Source of the DNA: Allomesorhizobium sp043769475 | Lineage (GTDB): Bacteria > Pseudomonadota > Alphaproteobacteria > Rhizobiales > Rhizobiaceae | NCBI RefSeq assembly: GCF_043769475.1 | Contig: NZ_CP171729.1 | Span: 1,922,001 to 1,986,000 of the forward strand | DNA: 64,000 nucleotides | Direction: 5' to 3' | Shown: positions 48,103 through 56,534 of the stretch, one piece after another | How the letters are laid out: every line of letters begins with the position of its first letter | How positions within the stretch are numbered: the first letter of the stretch is position 1 | Position numbers and translations under genes: made by a program | Notes under the pieces: model-generated | What the model saw: the letters and a program-made list of their open reading frames with translations, nothing else | Database searches by the model: none | What the model was told of the DNA's origin: nothing

Positions 48103-48154
48103 GTCCGCCCACGCGTCCCACTTGCCGGCCTCCATCGTTCCAGGGAGAAAACGC

Positions 48155-48502
48155 ATGCTCTACAAAGGCAGTTGCCATTGCGGCGATATCGCATTCGAGG
48201 TCGAGGGCGAACTTTCGGCGGTTGTGGCGTGCAATTGCTCGATCTGCTCCCGCAAGGGAGCGCTGCTGTGGGCGGTGCCGCGCGACAAGCTGCGCCTGAC
48301 CGGCTCCGGAAACGGCATGGGAACCTACGTGTTCAACAAGCATGCCATCGAGCACCGCTTTTGCCGGATTTGCGGCATCCATCCATTCGCCGAGGATGCG
48401 GCATCCGCGGGCGAGCCTACGGCCTACGTCAATATCCGCTGCCTCGAAGAGATCGATCTGGCCTCCGTACCGGTGATCGACTTCGACGGCCGGTCGATGT
48501 GA
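48155..48502 (+). CDS. GFA family protein (CENP-V/GFA domain)
   Basis: A 115-residue zinc-binding protein. Cys pairs appear as SCHCGDIAFEVEG (C7, C9), ACNCSICSRKG and CRICGIHPF, the arrangement of GFA (glutathione-dependent formaldehyde-activating) proteins. Homologues such as Gfa of Paracoccus bind glutathione and speed adduct formation with formaldehyde, although the function of most members is open. AGGGAG seven bases upstream supports the start. The dehydrogenase frmA lies 28 kb away, so any link is only by function. Confidence 0.88.
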   Translation: MLYKGSCHCGDIAFEVEGELSAVVACNCSICSRKGALLWAVPRDKLRLTGSGNGMGTYVFNKHAIEHRFCRICGIHPFAEDAASAGEPTAYVNIRCLEEIDLASVPVIDFDGRSM

Positions 48503-48505
48503 AGG

Positions 48506-49387
48506 TCAGCGCGCCGACAGCATCCAGTTCAGCGTTTCGCGCCAGTCGGTCATACGGATCGGCGTGCCGTGCGTGCCCGTCTCGAACCGCACGAAGCGGG
48601 CTGGATAGTTCGGCGACTTCGCCTTGATCGAGCGGAAGAAGGCTTCCTGCTTCTCGACGGGAAAGACGGTGTCGCGGCTGCCGTGGCCGAAGAACACCGG
48701 CACGTTTTTGCGAAAGGCGAGACTGGCCAGAAAGCCGTCGTACCCGTGCGAGCCGAGGAGCAGAAGGCCGGCGAGTTGCGGCCCGACCGCCTTGTCGCTC
48801 GCCAGGTTCCAGCACAGCGCGCCGCCCATCGAGCCGCAGGCGACGAAGACTTTCGCTCCGGGCGACTGCGCCTTGTAGTGGGCGATCAGGGCGGCGATTT
48901 CCGCCTGACCCTTCTCGCCAAAATCGGAAAAATCCGGCGACAGATAGAGCCCGCCATTTCGGACCATCAGGTTCTTGATGCGGTTGAAATTGCCGCCGAA
49001 GCTGAAGTCGTCGACGCCCTGCTTCCGGCTGCCGCCTTGCCCGTGCAGGTAGATGGTGATGAACTTCGCGCCCGCGCCCTTTCCGACCGCGACGTGGCGG
49101 ATTTTGCCCGTATCGGTCCTCAGCACCAGATCCTGCTGCAGCTTGCGCACGCCGGTCGAGACATATTTGGCGCGCGCCTGCCGCTCAGGGACTTGGTCGC
49201 GGCCGTTGATGTCGCGCATCTCGTCATAGTCGACAACCGTGTATGGCCCTTTTTGCGACAGGATGCTCGGATAGGCGAACAGCTCGTCCTTGAACGGTTT
49301 CAGGGTTTCGGCTGAGGCTAGCGACGGAAGGGCGGACAGGAGGAGAACTAAGACAATGCGGCAAAACCGGATGTAGGATTTTTGCAC
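48506..49387 (-). CDS. Secreted alpha/beta hydrolase (polyhydroxyalkanoate depolymerase/esterase-like)
   Basis: A 293-residue protein with a signal peptide (VQKSYIRFCRIVLVLLLSALPSLASA). The nucleophile elbow CGSMGGALCW (Ser) lies about residue 175, the oxyanion region is YLHGQGGSRKQG, the acid is in GHGSRDTVFPVEKQ and the His in ETGTHGTPIRM, so a full triad is present. The start is a GTG at 49387 with GAGGAG six bases upstream. Substrate is unknown. It converges on the GFA gene (3-base gap) and lies upstream of the molybdenum-enzyme operon on the same strand but with a separate gap. Confidence 0.82.
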   Translation of the reverse strand: MQKSYIRFCRIVLVLLLSALPSLASAETLKPFKDELFAYPSILSQKGPYTVVDYDEMRDINGRDQVPERQARAKYVSTGVRKLQQDLVLRTDTGKIRHVAVGKGAGAKFITIYLHGQGGSRKQGVDDFSFGGNFNRIKNLMVRNGGLYLSPDFSDFGEKGQAEIAALIAHYKAQSPGAKVFVACGSMGGALCWNLASDKAVGPQLAGLLLLGSHGYDGFLASLAFRKNVPVFFGHGSRDTVFPVEKQEAFFRSIKAKSPNYPARFVRFETGTHGTPIRMTDWRETLNWMLSAR

Positions 49388-49469
49388 GCCTGCTCCTCGA
49401 TTCGGCGGTCCGATGGACCTCCTTGTCGTCAAACAATTTGTCAACAGCAAGATGGTTTTGACGGACAGC

Positions 49470-51077
49470 TCAGTCCTGCAGGACGCCGCCGGCGTTTTCA
49501 AGCGCATCCCTGGTGTCGACATCGATACCTGCGCCTTCACCGATTTCGACATCGACGACGTTCAAACCTTCCGCCTCGACCAGATGGCGCGCACCGGTAT
49601 CGCCCTCAAGCAACGAGACCGCGTGGAACAGCGATCGCGGCAGGATCACTGGATTGCCCCGCTTGCCATTGTGCACGGCCCTGACAACCGCCGCGCCGCC
49701 TGATTTCTCGAACGCGCCGATTAGGTGATCGAAATCACCGGTCGAGACGCCCGGCATGTCGGCGAGCACGATCATGGCGCCGGCTACGTCCGCCGATAGG
49801 CTAGCCACGCCCCGCTTCAGCGAGCCGGAAAGCCCGGAGACGAAATCCGGATTGTGGACGATCTTCACCTCGAGGTCGGACAGCGCGGCGCTGATGCGGT
49901 CGGCCTGGTGGCCGGTGACGACGGTCACGCCTGCTCGCGACGCCAGCGCCCGCTCGGCCGAGCGGCGGACTAGCGGCTGGCCCTCAAACAGCGCCAGCAG
50001 CTTGTTCGGCCCGCCCATGCGGCTCGACCGGCCGGCGGCGAGCAGCACGATCTCGACCGTCGGCTTGACTGGTGCGGCTGGCGCTTCGCGCGGCTGCGGC
50101 CGGGTCGGGATCTCCATCAGGAGCCCGCCGACGCCCAGCCCGGCAATATCCGCCGCCGTCACGTCAAGGCCCGCGATCAGGCGGTCGAGCACCCAGTCGA
50201 AGCCGTTTTCCTTGGGGCTGCGAGCGCAACCCGGCGCGCCGAGCATCGGCTTTCCGCCGAGCCTGCCCAGAACCAGCAGATTTCCCGGATCGACCGGCAT
50301 ACCGGTGCGGACGACTTCGCCGCCGGCAGCGCGGATGGCCGCGGGAATGACATCGTCGAAATCGCTGACCGCCGATGCGCCGAAGACGACCACGAGGTCG
50401 CAATTCTCCGCCAGCTTGGCGATGGCCGACGCCACCGCGTCAGTGTCATGCGGCGTCCGCTGCTCCTCGACAACCCGGCTTTGCGAACGCGCCAGACGCG
50501 CCTCGGTGATGCGCGTGGTCTTGGCGAGCACGCTATCCTTGATGCCGGGCAGCACGGTCTGGACGATGCCGACCTTCTTTGGGGTGAAGGGATGGACGGC
50601 GAAGATCTCGCCCCGTCCGCAAAGCCCGGTCACAGCCTCGACCGTTTCGCGAGGGACCGCGAACGGGATAATCTTCACGGTCGCAACCATCTGGCCCTGC
50701 TCGACCGCCGCGAAGTTCGCCAGCGTGGCGATGGTGACGGCTGGATCGACGGCGTTGATCGCATCGATCATCGCTGCGTCGACGGTGAACACGCCGGCCT
50801 CGCGCGCGTGGAGATTGACACGGCCGGTGGATGGCGGCCTGGCCTCGACGCCGTGAAAAAGCATGCCGCCGGCGATCATCGCCGCCGCCTCGTCTTCGCC
50901 GAGATCGTTCGGCGCAAGCACCGCCGCGACCACTTCGGCTACGCCCGCCGCCTTGAGCGCCGCGACATCGTCCCCGGTCAGCACATGCGCCTTGCGCAGG
51001 CGCCGGCCGGCGAGCTGGATCGAATGCGCCAGCACCGCGCCTTCCGCGTTCTCGATCGGAACAGGACCGAACCTCAC
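49470..51077 (-). CDS. MocA-like molybdopterin nucleotidyltransferase fused to a molybdopterin-binding domain
   Basis: A 535-residue fusion. Residues about 1-330 are a MoaB/MogA-like molybdopterin-binding module (LVVVFGASAVSDFDDVIP, LVLGRLGGKPMLGAPGC). Residues about 340-535 are an NTP-transferase fold with the signature LLAAGRSSRMGGPNKLL and DMPGVSTGDFD, as in MocA and MobA. Such proteins attach CMP (MocA) to molybdopterin for xanthine-dehydrogenase/CO-dehydrogenase type enzymes. It is the last gene of the reverse operon with CoxF, CoxI, CoxE and CoxD, overlapping the coxF-like gene by four bases. Confidence 0.85.
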   Translation of the reverse strand: MRFGPVPIENAEGAVLAHSIQLAGRRLRKAHVLTGDDVAALKAAGVAEVVAAVLAPNDLGEDEAAAMIAGGMLFHGVEARPPSTGRVNLHAREAGVFTVDAAMIDAINAVDPAVTIATLANFAAVEQGQMVATVKIIPFAVPRETVEAVTGLCGRGEIFAVHPFTPKKVGIVQTVLPGIKDSVLAKTTRITEARLARSQSRVVEEQRTPHDTDAVASAIAKLAENCDLVVVFGASAVSDFDDVIPAAIRAAGGEVVRTGMPVDPGNLLVLGRLGGKPMLGAPGCARSPKENGFDWVLDRLIAGLDVTAADIAGLGVGGLLMEIPTRPQPREAPAAPVKPTVEIVLLAAGRSSRMGGPNKLLALFEGQPLVRRSAERALASRAGVTVVTGHQADRISAALSDLEVKIVHNPDFVSGLSGSLKRGVASLSADVAGAMIVLADMPGVSTGDFDHLIGAFEKSGGAAVVRAVHNGKRGNPVILPRSLFHAVSLLEGDTGARHLVEAEGLNVVDVEIGEGAGIDVDTRDALENAGGVLQD

Positions 51078-51781
51078 GCCGCTTCGCCCTTGGCGGCTGC
51101 CGCCCCGCGCGAGCGGAACGCCTGGATCACTTGCGCCAGCACGGCCACCGCGATCTCCGAAGGGCTGGCCGCGCCGATATCGATGCCGATCGGCGCGTGG
51201 ATTCCTGCGATCTCGTCAGCCGTCGCGCCGGCCGCCAGCAGGCGCTCGACCCGCTTCGCATGGGTTTTGCGGCTGCCGAGAGCGCCGACATAGAAGCAGT
51301 TGGCGTCGAGCGCCGCCTTCAGCGCAAAATCGTCGATCTTGGGATCATGGGTGAGCGCGGCAAGCGCGGTGTAGCCGTCGAGGGGTCGCGCGGCGAGAAC
51401 GTCCTGCGGCCATTCAGGATGAAGCGTTACGTCAGGAAACCGATCCTTCGTGGCGAAGGCGGTTCTTGGGTCGATGATCTCGAGCGGATAGCCGGCGACG
51501 CGCGCCATCGGCGCCAGCGCCTGACTGATATGCACGGCACCGATCACCACCAGGCGCGGCTGCGGCAGATGCGCGTTGAGGAAGAACGTCCGCCCGTCGA
51601 CCTCGACCGAGCCGGAGCTTCCAGACCGGAATGCCCTGGCGACCGCCTCGCCGAGCCCGCCTGCAACAACATCGCCCTCACGTACGATCCGGTCGCTACC
51701 ATCGCTAAGGTCGGTGACCAGGATGGCTGCGCGCCGCGCCCGGCGCTCCTCGTTCAATTTTTTCAGCGAAACAGGATTCAT
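51074..51781 (-). CDS. coxF: XdhC/CoxF-type molybdenum cofactor chaperone, Rossmann domain
   Basis: A 235-residue protein with the XdhC C-terminal Rossmann region: RLVVIGAVHISQALAPMARVAGYPLEIIDPR, then FYVGALGSRKTHAKR and IHAPIGIDIGA. XdhC-type proteins bind Mo-cofactor and help sulfurate and insert it into molybdenum hydroxylases. Overlaps the next gene by four bases (translational coupling), while a four-base gap separates it from the small XdhC-N gene before it. The separate short protein at 51786..52124 supplies the N-terminal XdhC part, so here the family is split between two genes, as in cox operons. Confidence 0.87.
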   Translation of the reverse strand: MNPVSLKKLNEERRARRAAILVTDLSDGSDRIVREGDVVAGGLGEAVARAFRSGSSGSVEVDGRTFFLNAHLPQPRLVVIGAVHISQALAPMARVAGYPLEIIDPRTAFATKDRFPDVTLHPEWPQDVLAARPLDGYTALAALTHDPKIDDFALKAALDANCFYVGALGSRKTHAKRVERLLAAGATADEIAGIHAPIGIDIGAASPSEIAVAVLAQVIQAFRSRGAAAAKGEAA

Positions 51782-51785
51782 GCTC

Positions 51786-52124
51786 TCAGCCTAACCGCTC
51801 AACGTAGACCTTTATGCGCCCGCCGCATGACAGCCCGACCTGCCAAGCGGTTTCGTCGGCGACGCCGAACTCCAGCATCCTCGGCTTGCCAGTCTCGATT
51901 ACGTCGGCGGCTTCCGCGACCACCGCGCCTTCGACGCAGCCGCCCGAAACCGAGCCGTGGAAGTTGCCGTCGGCGTCGATGACGAGATGGCTGCCGGCCG
52001 GACGCGGAGCGGAACCCCAGGTCTCGACGACGGTAGCGATTGCCACCTCCTTGCCGTCCTGCAACCAGCCCTCTGCGATCACCAGTGGGTCGCGGCTTTC
52101 GTCGAGATGAGCGAGATCGTTCAT
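51786..52124 (-). CDS. coxI: XdhC/CoxI N-terminal-type protein
   Basis: A 112-residue protein with the XdhC_CoxI pattern: VAIATVVETWGSAPRPAGSHL, followed by GSVSGGCVEGAVV, in which the Cys is conserved in Mo-cofactor chaperones, and LSCGGRIKVYVERLG at the end. It starts MNDLAHLDESRDPLVIAEGW; the ATG at 52124 overlaps the coxE stop by four bases. The partner Rossmann part is the next gene. Role: delivery or sulfuration of the molybdenum cofactor. The frame upstream of 52124 is a shadow of coxE. Confidence 0.87.
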   Translation of the reverse strand: MNDLAHLDESRDPLVIAEGWLQDGKEVAIATVVETWGSAPRPAGSHLVIDADGNFHGSVSGGCVEGAVVAEAADVIETGKPRMLEFGVADETAWQVGLSCGGRIKVYVERLG

Positions 52125-53401
52125 GGTCGATCCTCCGTGAGAAGAATATGTTGCGCCGCGCGCGGCCTGCCAATAGCCAGCCATCGGCGCGGGTCGACGT
52201 CACGGCTCGATGCCTTGTCGAGCGAGGCGCAAAGGTCGGCCAGCGCGTTCAGATTGTGGACCGCGCGAAACTCGTCGACATGCGGCAGCATGGCCCTGAC
52301 GCCACGGGCGCGCGGCTCGAAGCCGTCGAAGCGCAACAGCGGGTTCAGCCAGATCAGCCGGCGGCAGGATTTTCTCAGCCGCTCCATTTCCTCGCTGAGG
52401 CCGGCGACGTCGTCGCGCTCGAGCCCGTCGGTGATAAGGAGCACGACCGCCCCCTGCCCCAGCACGCGGCGCGACCACAGCCGGTTGAACTCATGCAGCG
52501 TGTCGCCGATGCGGGTGCCGCCCGACCAGTCCTTCACCGCCGCCGAGGCCTCGGCGAGTGCCTCGTCGGGATCGCGATGGCGCATCTGGCGCGTCAGGTT
52601 GGTGAGGCGCGTGCCGAAGACGAATGTATGCACGCGCCGCCGCTTCTCGGTCAGCGCATGCAGGAAATGCAGGAATATCCGCGTATACTGGCTCATCGAT
52701 CCGGAAATGTCGGCCAGCACAACCAGCGGCGGGTGGATTTCCCGCCGCGTGCGGAATTTCGGCAGGATCAGCGCGCCGCCGGTGCGGGCTGCGGAACGCA
52801 TCATAGCGCGCGGATCTATGGTGCGGCCGCGCTGGTCGAGCTTGAAGCGCCGCGTCGCCACCATCTCGAAAGGCAGCGTGAGTGCGCCTATGGCGCGCTT
52901 GGCGTCGCCAATCTCGGCAGCGCTCATCTGGGCAAAATCCTTGCCGCGCAGCACCTCGTTGCCGGAGAAGGTGAAGCGCGCGTCGACTTCGATCTCGGGA
53001 ATTTCGCGCGGCGGCTGGTTCTTCCGGTGGCCTTCGAACATCGCGTCATTGACACGGCTTTCGGCGGCCCGCGGTTTTTCCCGTTCGCGCTCTGCGGGAA
53101 CGACCGGCAAAAACATCGCCAACATCTTTTCGATCAGTTCGCGCGATTTCCAGAACAGCCGGAACGCCTCGTCGAAGGTGGCGTGATCCTCATGCCGGGT
53201 GACCAGCACGGCATGCAGCGTCCAGTAGAAATCCTCGCGGGTTCCGATGCCCGCAGCCAGCACCGCCTCGATCGCGTCCTTCACCGAAGCCGGCCCGACC
53301 CGCATGCCGGCCTTGCGCAGCGTGCGGGCGAAATAGACGATATTGTCGGCGATGCGGCCTTCCGGCCTTGCCGATATCGGAACTGACTCGAAGCTTTCCA
53401 T
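52121..53401 (-). CDS. coxE: CoxE-type VWA-domain protein
   Basis: A 426-residue protein: an N-terminal helical region (LRKAGMRVGPASVKDAIEA...), a central basic part and a C-terminal VWA domain. The VWA metal-ion site appears as VVLADISGSMSQYTR (DxSxS) and later LLITDGLERDD. CoxE proteins work with a MoxR ATPase (CoxD) to mature the active-site [CuSMoO2] cluster of CO dehydrogenase. It is one base past coxD and overlaps coxI by four bases. Confidence 0.9.
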   Translation of the reverse strand: MESFESVPISARPEGRIADNIVYFARTLRKAGMRVGPASVKDAIEAVLAAGIGTREDFYWTLHAVLVTRHEDHATFDEAFRLFWKSRELIEKMLAMFLPVVPAEREREKPRAAESRVNDAMFEGHRKNQPPREIPEIEVDARFTFSGNEVLRGKDFAQMSAAEIGDAKRAIGALTLPFEMVATRRFKLDQRGRTIDPRAMMRSAARTGGALILPKFRTRREIHPPLVVLADISGSMSQYTRIFLHFLHALTEKRRRVHTFVFGTRLTNLTRQMRHRDPDEALAEASAAVKDWSGGTRIGDTLHEFNRLWSRRVLGQGAVVLLITDGLERDDVAGLSEEMERLRKSCRRLIWLNPLLRFDGFEPRARGVRAMLPHVDEFRAVHNLNALADLCASLDKASSRDVDPRRWLAIGRPRAAQHILLTEDRP

Positions 53402-54331
53402 CTACTCCGCCGCCGAGAGTTCCGCCTTCACTTCATGGAGAAGGCGGCGGCCCTCGCCCTGTTCGATGCGGGCGATGTCGTCCTGATATTTCAACAGCAC
53501 GCCGATCGTGTCGGAGACGGTCTCGGGATCGAGCGCTATCTTGTCGAGTTCGGTGAGCGCGCCGGCCCAGTCGATGGTCTCGGCGACACCCGGCACCTTG
53601 AAGAGATCGATCTCGCGCAGCTTCTGAATGAAGGCGACGACCTCCGCCGAAAGGCGCTGGTTGGCCTGCGGCACCTTGCGCCGCACGATCTCCAGTTCAC
53701 GTGTCGCGTCGGGGTAGTCGACCCAATGATAGAGGCAGCGCCGCTTCAGCGCGTCGTGGATCTCGCGCGTCCGATTGGTGGTGATGATGACGATCGGCGG
53801 CTCCTCGGCCTTGATCGTGCCGAGTTCCGGCACGGTCACCTGGAAATCCGAAAGAATTTCCAGCAGGAACGCCTCGAAGGCCTCGTCGGTACGGTCGAGT
53901 TCGTCGATGAGGAACACCGGGGCAGCGCCCGCCTCGCCGGTCAGCGCTTCCAGCACCGGCCTGCGGATCAGGTATTTCTCGGAGAAGACGTTCCGCTCCA
54001 TGTCGCTGCGCACCACCGAACCCGCCGCCTCCTCCATGCGGATTTCGATCATCTGGGCGGCGTAGTTCCACTCATAGACCGCTGAGGATACGTCGAGCCC
54101 CTCGTAGCACTGCAGGCGGATGAGCTTGCGGCCGAGCGCCTGGGCGAGAACCTTGGCGATCTCGGTCTTGCCGACGCCTGCCTCGCCCTCCAGGAAGAGC
54201 GGCCGCTTCATGCGCAAGGAGAGGAACAGGACGGTCGCCAGAGAACGGTCGGCGACATAATCCGCGCCCGCCAGCATGTCGAGCGTCTCGTCGATCGTCT
54301 GCGGCGCGGGACGCGGTTGCAACTCGCTCAT
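53402..54331 (-). CDS. coxD: CoxD/MoxR-type AAA+ ATPase
   Basis: A 309-residue AAA+ protein. Walker A is GEAGVGKTE, Walker B is VFLIDELDRTD, and sensor 1 lies in VIITTNRTREI. MoxR ATPases pair with VWA proteins; here the next gene, directly adjoining, is the VWA protein CoxE. CoxD in the CO-dehydrogenase system acts as a chaperone for sulfur/metal incorporation. First gene of the operon coxD-coxE-coxI-coxF-mocA-like as seen here, since the preceding flavin reductase is 41 bases upstream with its own frame. Confidence 0.9.
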   Translation of the reverse strand: MSELQPRPAPQTIDETLDMLAGADYVADRSLATVLFLSLRMKRPLFLEGEAGVGKTEIAKVLAQALGRKLIRLQCYEGLDVSSAVYEWNYAAQMIEIRMEEAAGSVVRSDMERNVFSEKYLIRRPVLEALTGEAGAAPVFLIDELDRTDEAFEAFLLEILSDFQVTVPELGTIKAEEPPIVIITTNRTREIHDALKRRCLYHWVDYPDATRELEIVRRKVPQANQRLSAEVVAFIQKLREIDLFKVPGVAETIDWAGALTELDKIALDPETVSDTIGVLLKYQDDIARIEQGEGRRLLHEVKAELSAAE

Positions 54332-54372
54332 TCGACCTCCGGAATGCAGGGCGGGCGCTCGGGACCAAACCC

Positions 54373-54867
54373 CTAAAGCGCGCGGTAGCCCCTGTTGAAA
54401 TAGATCAGCGGTTCGAGCGTATCGCCGATGCGCAGACCTGTCACCTTGCCAAAAAGCACCCTATGGGTGGCATGATCCTTGGTGTCGACCAGTTCGCAGT
54501 CGAAGACGGCGAGCGCGTCCATCAGCGTCGGTGCGCCCGACGCGATCGTGTCCCAGCGCGCCAGGGCAAAGCGCTCCTGGGGCGGCAGACCGCTAAGGCC
54601 CGAAAACGCGACTGCCAGCGGCTGCTGCTCGGCGCGAAGCGTGTTCAGCGCGAAATTGCCATTCTTCAGGAAGGCATCGTTGTTGGGATTTTCGCGGTTG
54701 ACGCAGACCAGGATCGTCGGCGGCGCATCGGAGACCGAGCAGGTGGCGATCACGGTCGCGCCGCGCTTGCCGGCCGGGCCGTCGGTGGTCACCACATGGA
54801 CAGCGCCGGCGAAGTTAGCCATCGCGTCGCGATAGGCCTGCGGCCCGATGTCGTTTTTCTTCAGCAC
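54373..54867 (-). CDS. Flavin reductase family protein
   Basis: A 164-residue protein of the flavin reductase (HpaC-like) fold: YRDAMANFAGAVHVVTT, ATVIATCSVSDAPPTILVCVNRENPNND, FALNTLRAEQQPLA and FGKVTGLRIGDTLEPLIYFNRGYRAL. It should bind FMN and supply reduced flavin to a partner monooxygenase; an ABM protein is encoded just upstream. The start is a GTG at 54867 (VLKKNDIG), since no ATG is placed suitably; GGGA lies ten bases before it. Confidence 0.85.
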   Translation of the reverse strand: MLKKNDIGPQAYRDAMANFAGAVHVVTTDGPAGKRGATVIATCSVSDAPPTILVCVNRENPNNDAFLKNGNFALNTLRAEQQPLAVAFSGLSGLPPQERFALARWDTIASGAPTLMDALAVFDCELVDTKDHATHRVLFGKVTGLRIGDTLEPLIYFNRGYRAL

Positions 54868-54943
54868 CGGCGATTTCCCGTGATTTGCATTGCCCGCTAT
54901 ATATGGGCATGAAGCGCGCGCCACAAGCGAGCCCGGCAAGCCG

Positions 54944-55282
54944 CTAAATGTCCAGCCGGGTGTAGTTGGCGATGTCGGTCTTGATACCTAGCCGCGAGAA
55001 CATTTCCTGGCGATCGAAGCCGATATCCGCGTGCAGCTTCGCCACCGCCGCCGACACGCGGCCAATTGCATCCTGGCTCGACCATTCAACGAAGGTCACG
55101 ATGTTGAACTCGCCCGGGCCGGATTGCTGCTCGAGGATGAAGTCTCGCACGAAGCCGTCCTGGCCCCGCAACAACGCATGGGTCGTCGCTACCCGGCCCA
55201 GGAACTCGTCCCGGCCGTGCTCCGGGACGACGAACTTGTCGACCCGATAGAGCGGCCCGCCATTCGGCTTTTCTTCTACCAT
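54944..55282 (-). CDS. Antibiotic biosynthesis monooxygenase (ABM) domain protein
   Basis: A 112-residue dimeric alpha+beta barrel type protein: YRVDKFVVPEHGRDEFLGRV, LLRGQDGFVRDFILEQQ, FNIVTFVEWSS. ABM proteins include quinol monooxygenases and other small enzymes, many uncharacterised. AAGGAG with six bases before ATG is an excellent start. It is 76 bases upstream of the flavin reductase on the same strand, and divergent from the substrate-binding protein gene. Confidence 0.8.
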   Translation of the reverse strand: MVEEKPNGGPLYRVDKFVVPEHGRDEFLGRVATTHALLRGQDGFVRDFILEQQSGPGEFNIVTFVEWSSQDAIGRVSAAVAKLHADIGFDRQEMFSRLGIKTDIANYTRLDI

Positions 55283-55466
55283 CTCATTCTCCTTACCAAC
55301 CCCGTTTTGCGCGGCATGACAAAACCAGTCTGCAACCTCAACTATGCTTTAGGTCAAGGGCCATTCTCGTCTTCAATCTCACGAGTTGCGCGGGAAGCGG
55401 CCACCCTTTACCAGTGGCGGCAACACAGGCGGCCCTGGAGCCGCCGGACGGAGGACGTCGAGCGAC

Positions 55467-56534
55467 ATGCGACTTGGCACAAGCTGCCTGGCGGGGATAG
55501 CCGGCCTGTTGCTGGCCGCACAGGCGCATGCCCAGGAGCCACAACTCGGCATTTCAGCACCGCTCAGCGGCCCGTCGGCAATTCTCGGCGCACAGGTCCT
55601 GGAAGGCGCATCCGCGGCTGCCGATGCAGCAGAACTGGAAATCGCCGACGATGCCTGCACCGGCGAAGGCGGCGCGAGCGCAGCACGCCAGTTCGTCGAG
55701 GCGAAGGTGCGGGTTGTCGTCGGCTTCCTGTGCACGGAAGCGATCGAGGCGGCGCTGCCCATCCTCAAGCAGGCGGGCATTCCTGTCATCACCGTGGGCA
55801 TCAGAACCGACAGCCTGACGGACAACCGTGAAAAGACCGGTTGGCCGGTTTTCCGGCTGGGGCCGCGCGCCGGCGGCGAGAACACAGCCGCCGCCGCCAT
55901 CCTGCCGAAGCTCTGGCGCGACAAGCTTTTCGCCATCATCGACGACGGCACGATCTATGGCCGCGAGCTTGCCGAAAGCGTCCGGGCAGCCGCCGAGCAA
56001 TCCGCCCTCAAGCCGGTCTTCACCGACAATTTCCGGCCGCAGATGGACAACCAGGTCGGCCTGATCGGGCGTCTGCGCAAGGCTGGCGCGACACATGTCT
56101 TCGTCGGCGGCGACCGTGACGACATCGCGATCATGGCGCGCGACGCGGCCGCCACTGGCGCCGACATGATCTTTGCCGGCGGCGAGGCGCTGCGCGCAGC
56201 ATCCGGCGAAGTGCCGCTTGCCGAAGGAACCCTCATGATCGGCCTGCCGGAATGGTCTGAAATCGCCGACAGGAGGGCGCTCGCGGTCTTCAGGGAGCGG
56301 CAAACAGCGCCCTACGGCTATGTCCTGCCATCATTCGCGGCGGTCGAAATCGCCCGCGCCGCCCTCGCATCTGCGGATGCTGCCGGCAAGCCCTTGCCGG
56401 AGATCCTGGCGGAGCGGGAATTCAAGACGGCGATCGGACCTATCCGCTTCGACGACAAGGGCGACCTCGCCGACAACCCTTATCGCGCCTTCCGCTATGA
56501 CGGCACGCGCTTCATTCCATTGGGAGATGACTGA
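55467..56534 (+). CDS. Periplasmic ligand-binding protein, branched-chain amino acid type
   Basis: A 355-residue protein with a signal peptide (MRLGTSCLAGIAGLLLAAQAHAQ) and the type I periplasmic binding fold: LGISAPLSGPSAILGAQVLEGA, VVVGFLCTEAIEAALPILKQAGIPVIT and FAIIDDGTIYGRELAESV. It belongs to the Leu/Ile/Val-binding (Peripla_BP_6) group, but no ABC permease or ATPase gene is adjacent. The ligand is unknown. GGAGG 12 bases upstream supports ATG 55467. Its stop overlaps the start of the P1 peptidase gene as TGATG, so the two are made together. Confidence 0.88.
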   Translation: MRLGTSCLAGIAGLLLAAQAHAQEPQLGISAPLSGPSAILGAQVLEGASAAADAAELEIADDACTGEGGASAARQFVEAKVRVVVGFLCTEAIEAALPILKQAGIPVITVGIRTDSLTDNREKTGWPVFRLGPRAGGENTAAAAILPKLWRDKLFAIIDDGTIYGRELAESVRAAAEQSALKPVFTDNFRPQMDNQVGLIGRLRKAGATHVFVGGDRDDIAIMARDAAATGADMIFAGGEALRAASGEVPLAEGTLMIGLPEWSEIADRRALAVFRERQTAPYGYVLPSFAAVEIARAALASADAAGKPLPEILAEREFKTAIGPIRFDDKGDLADNPYRAFRYDGTRFIPLGDD

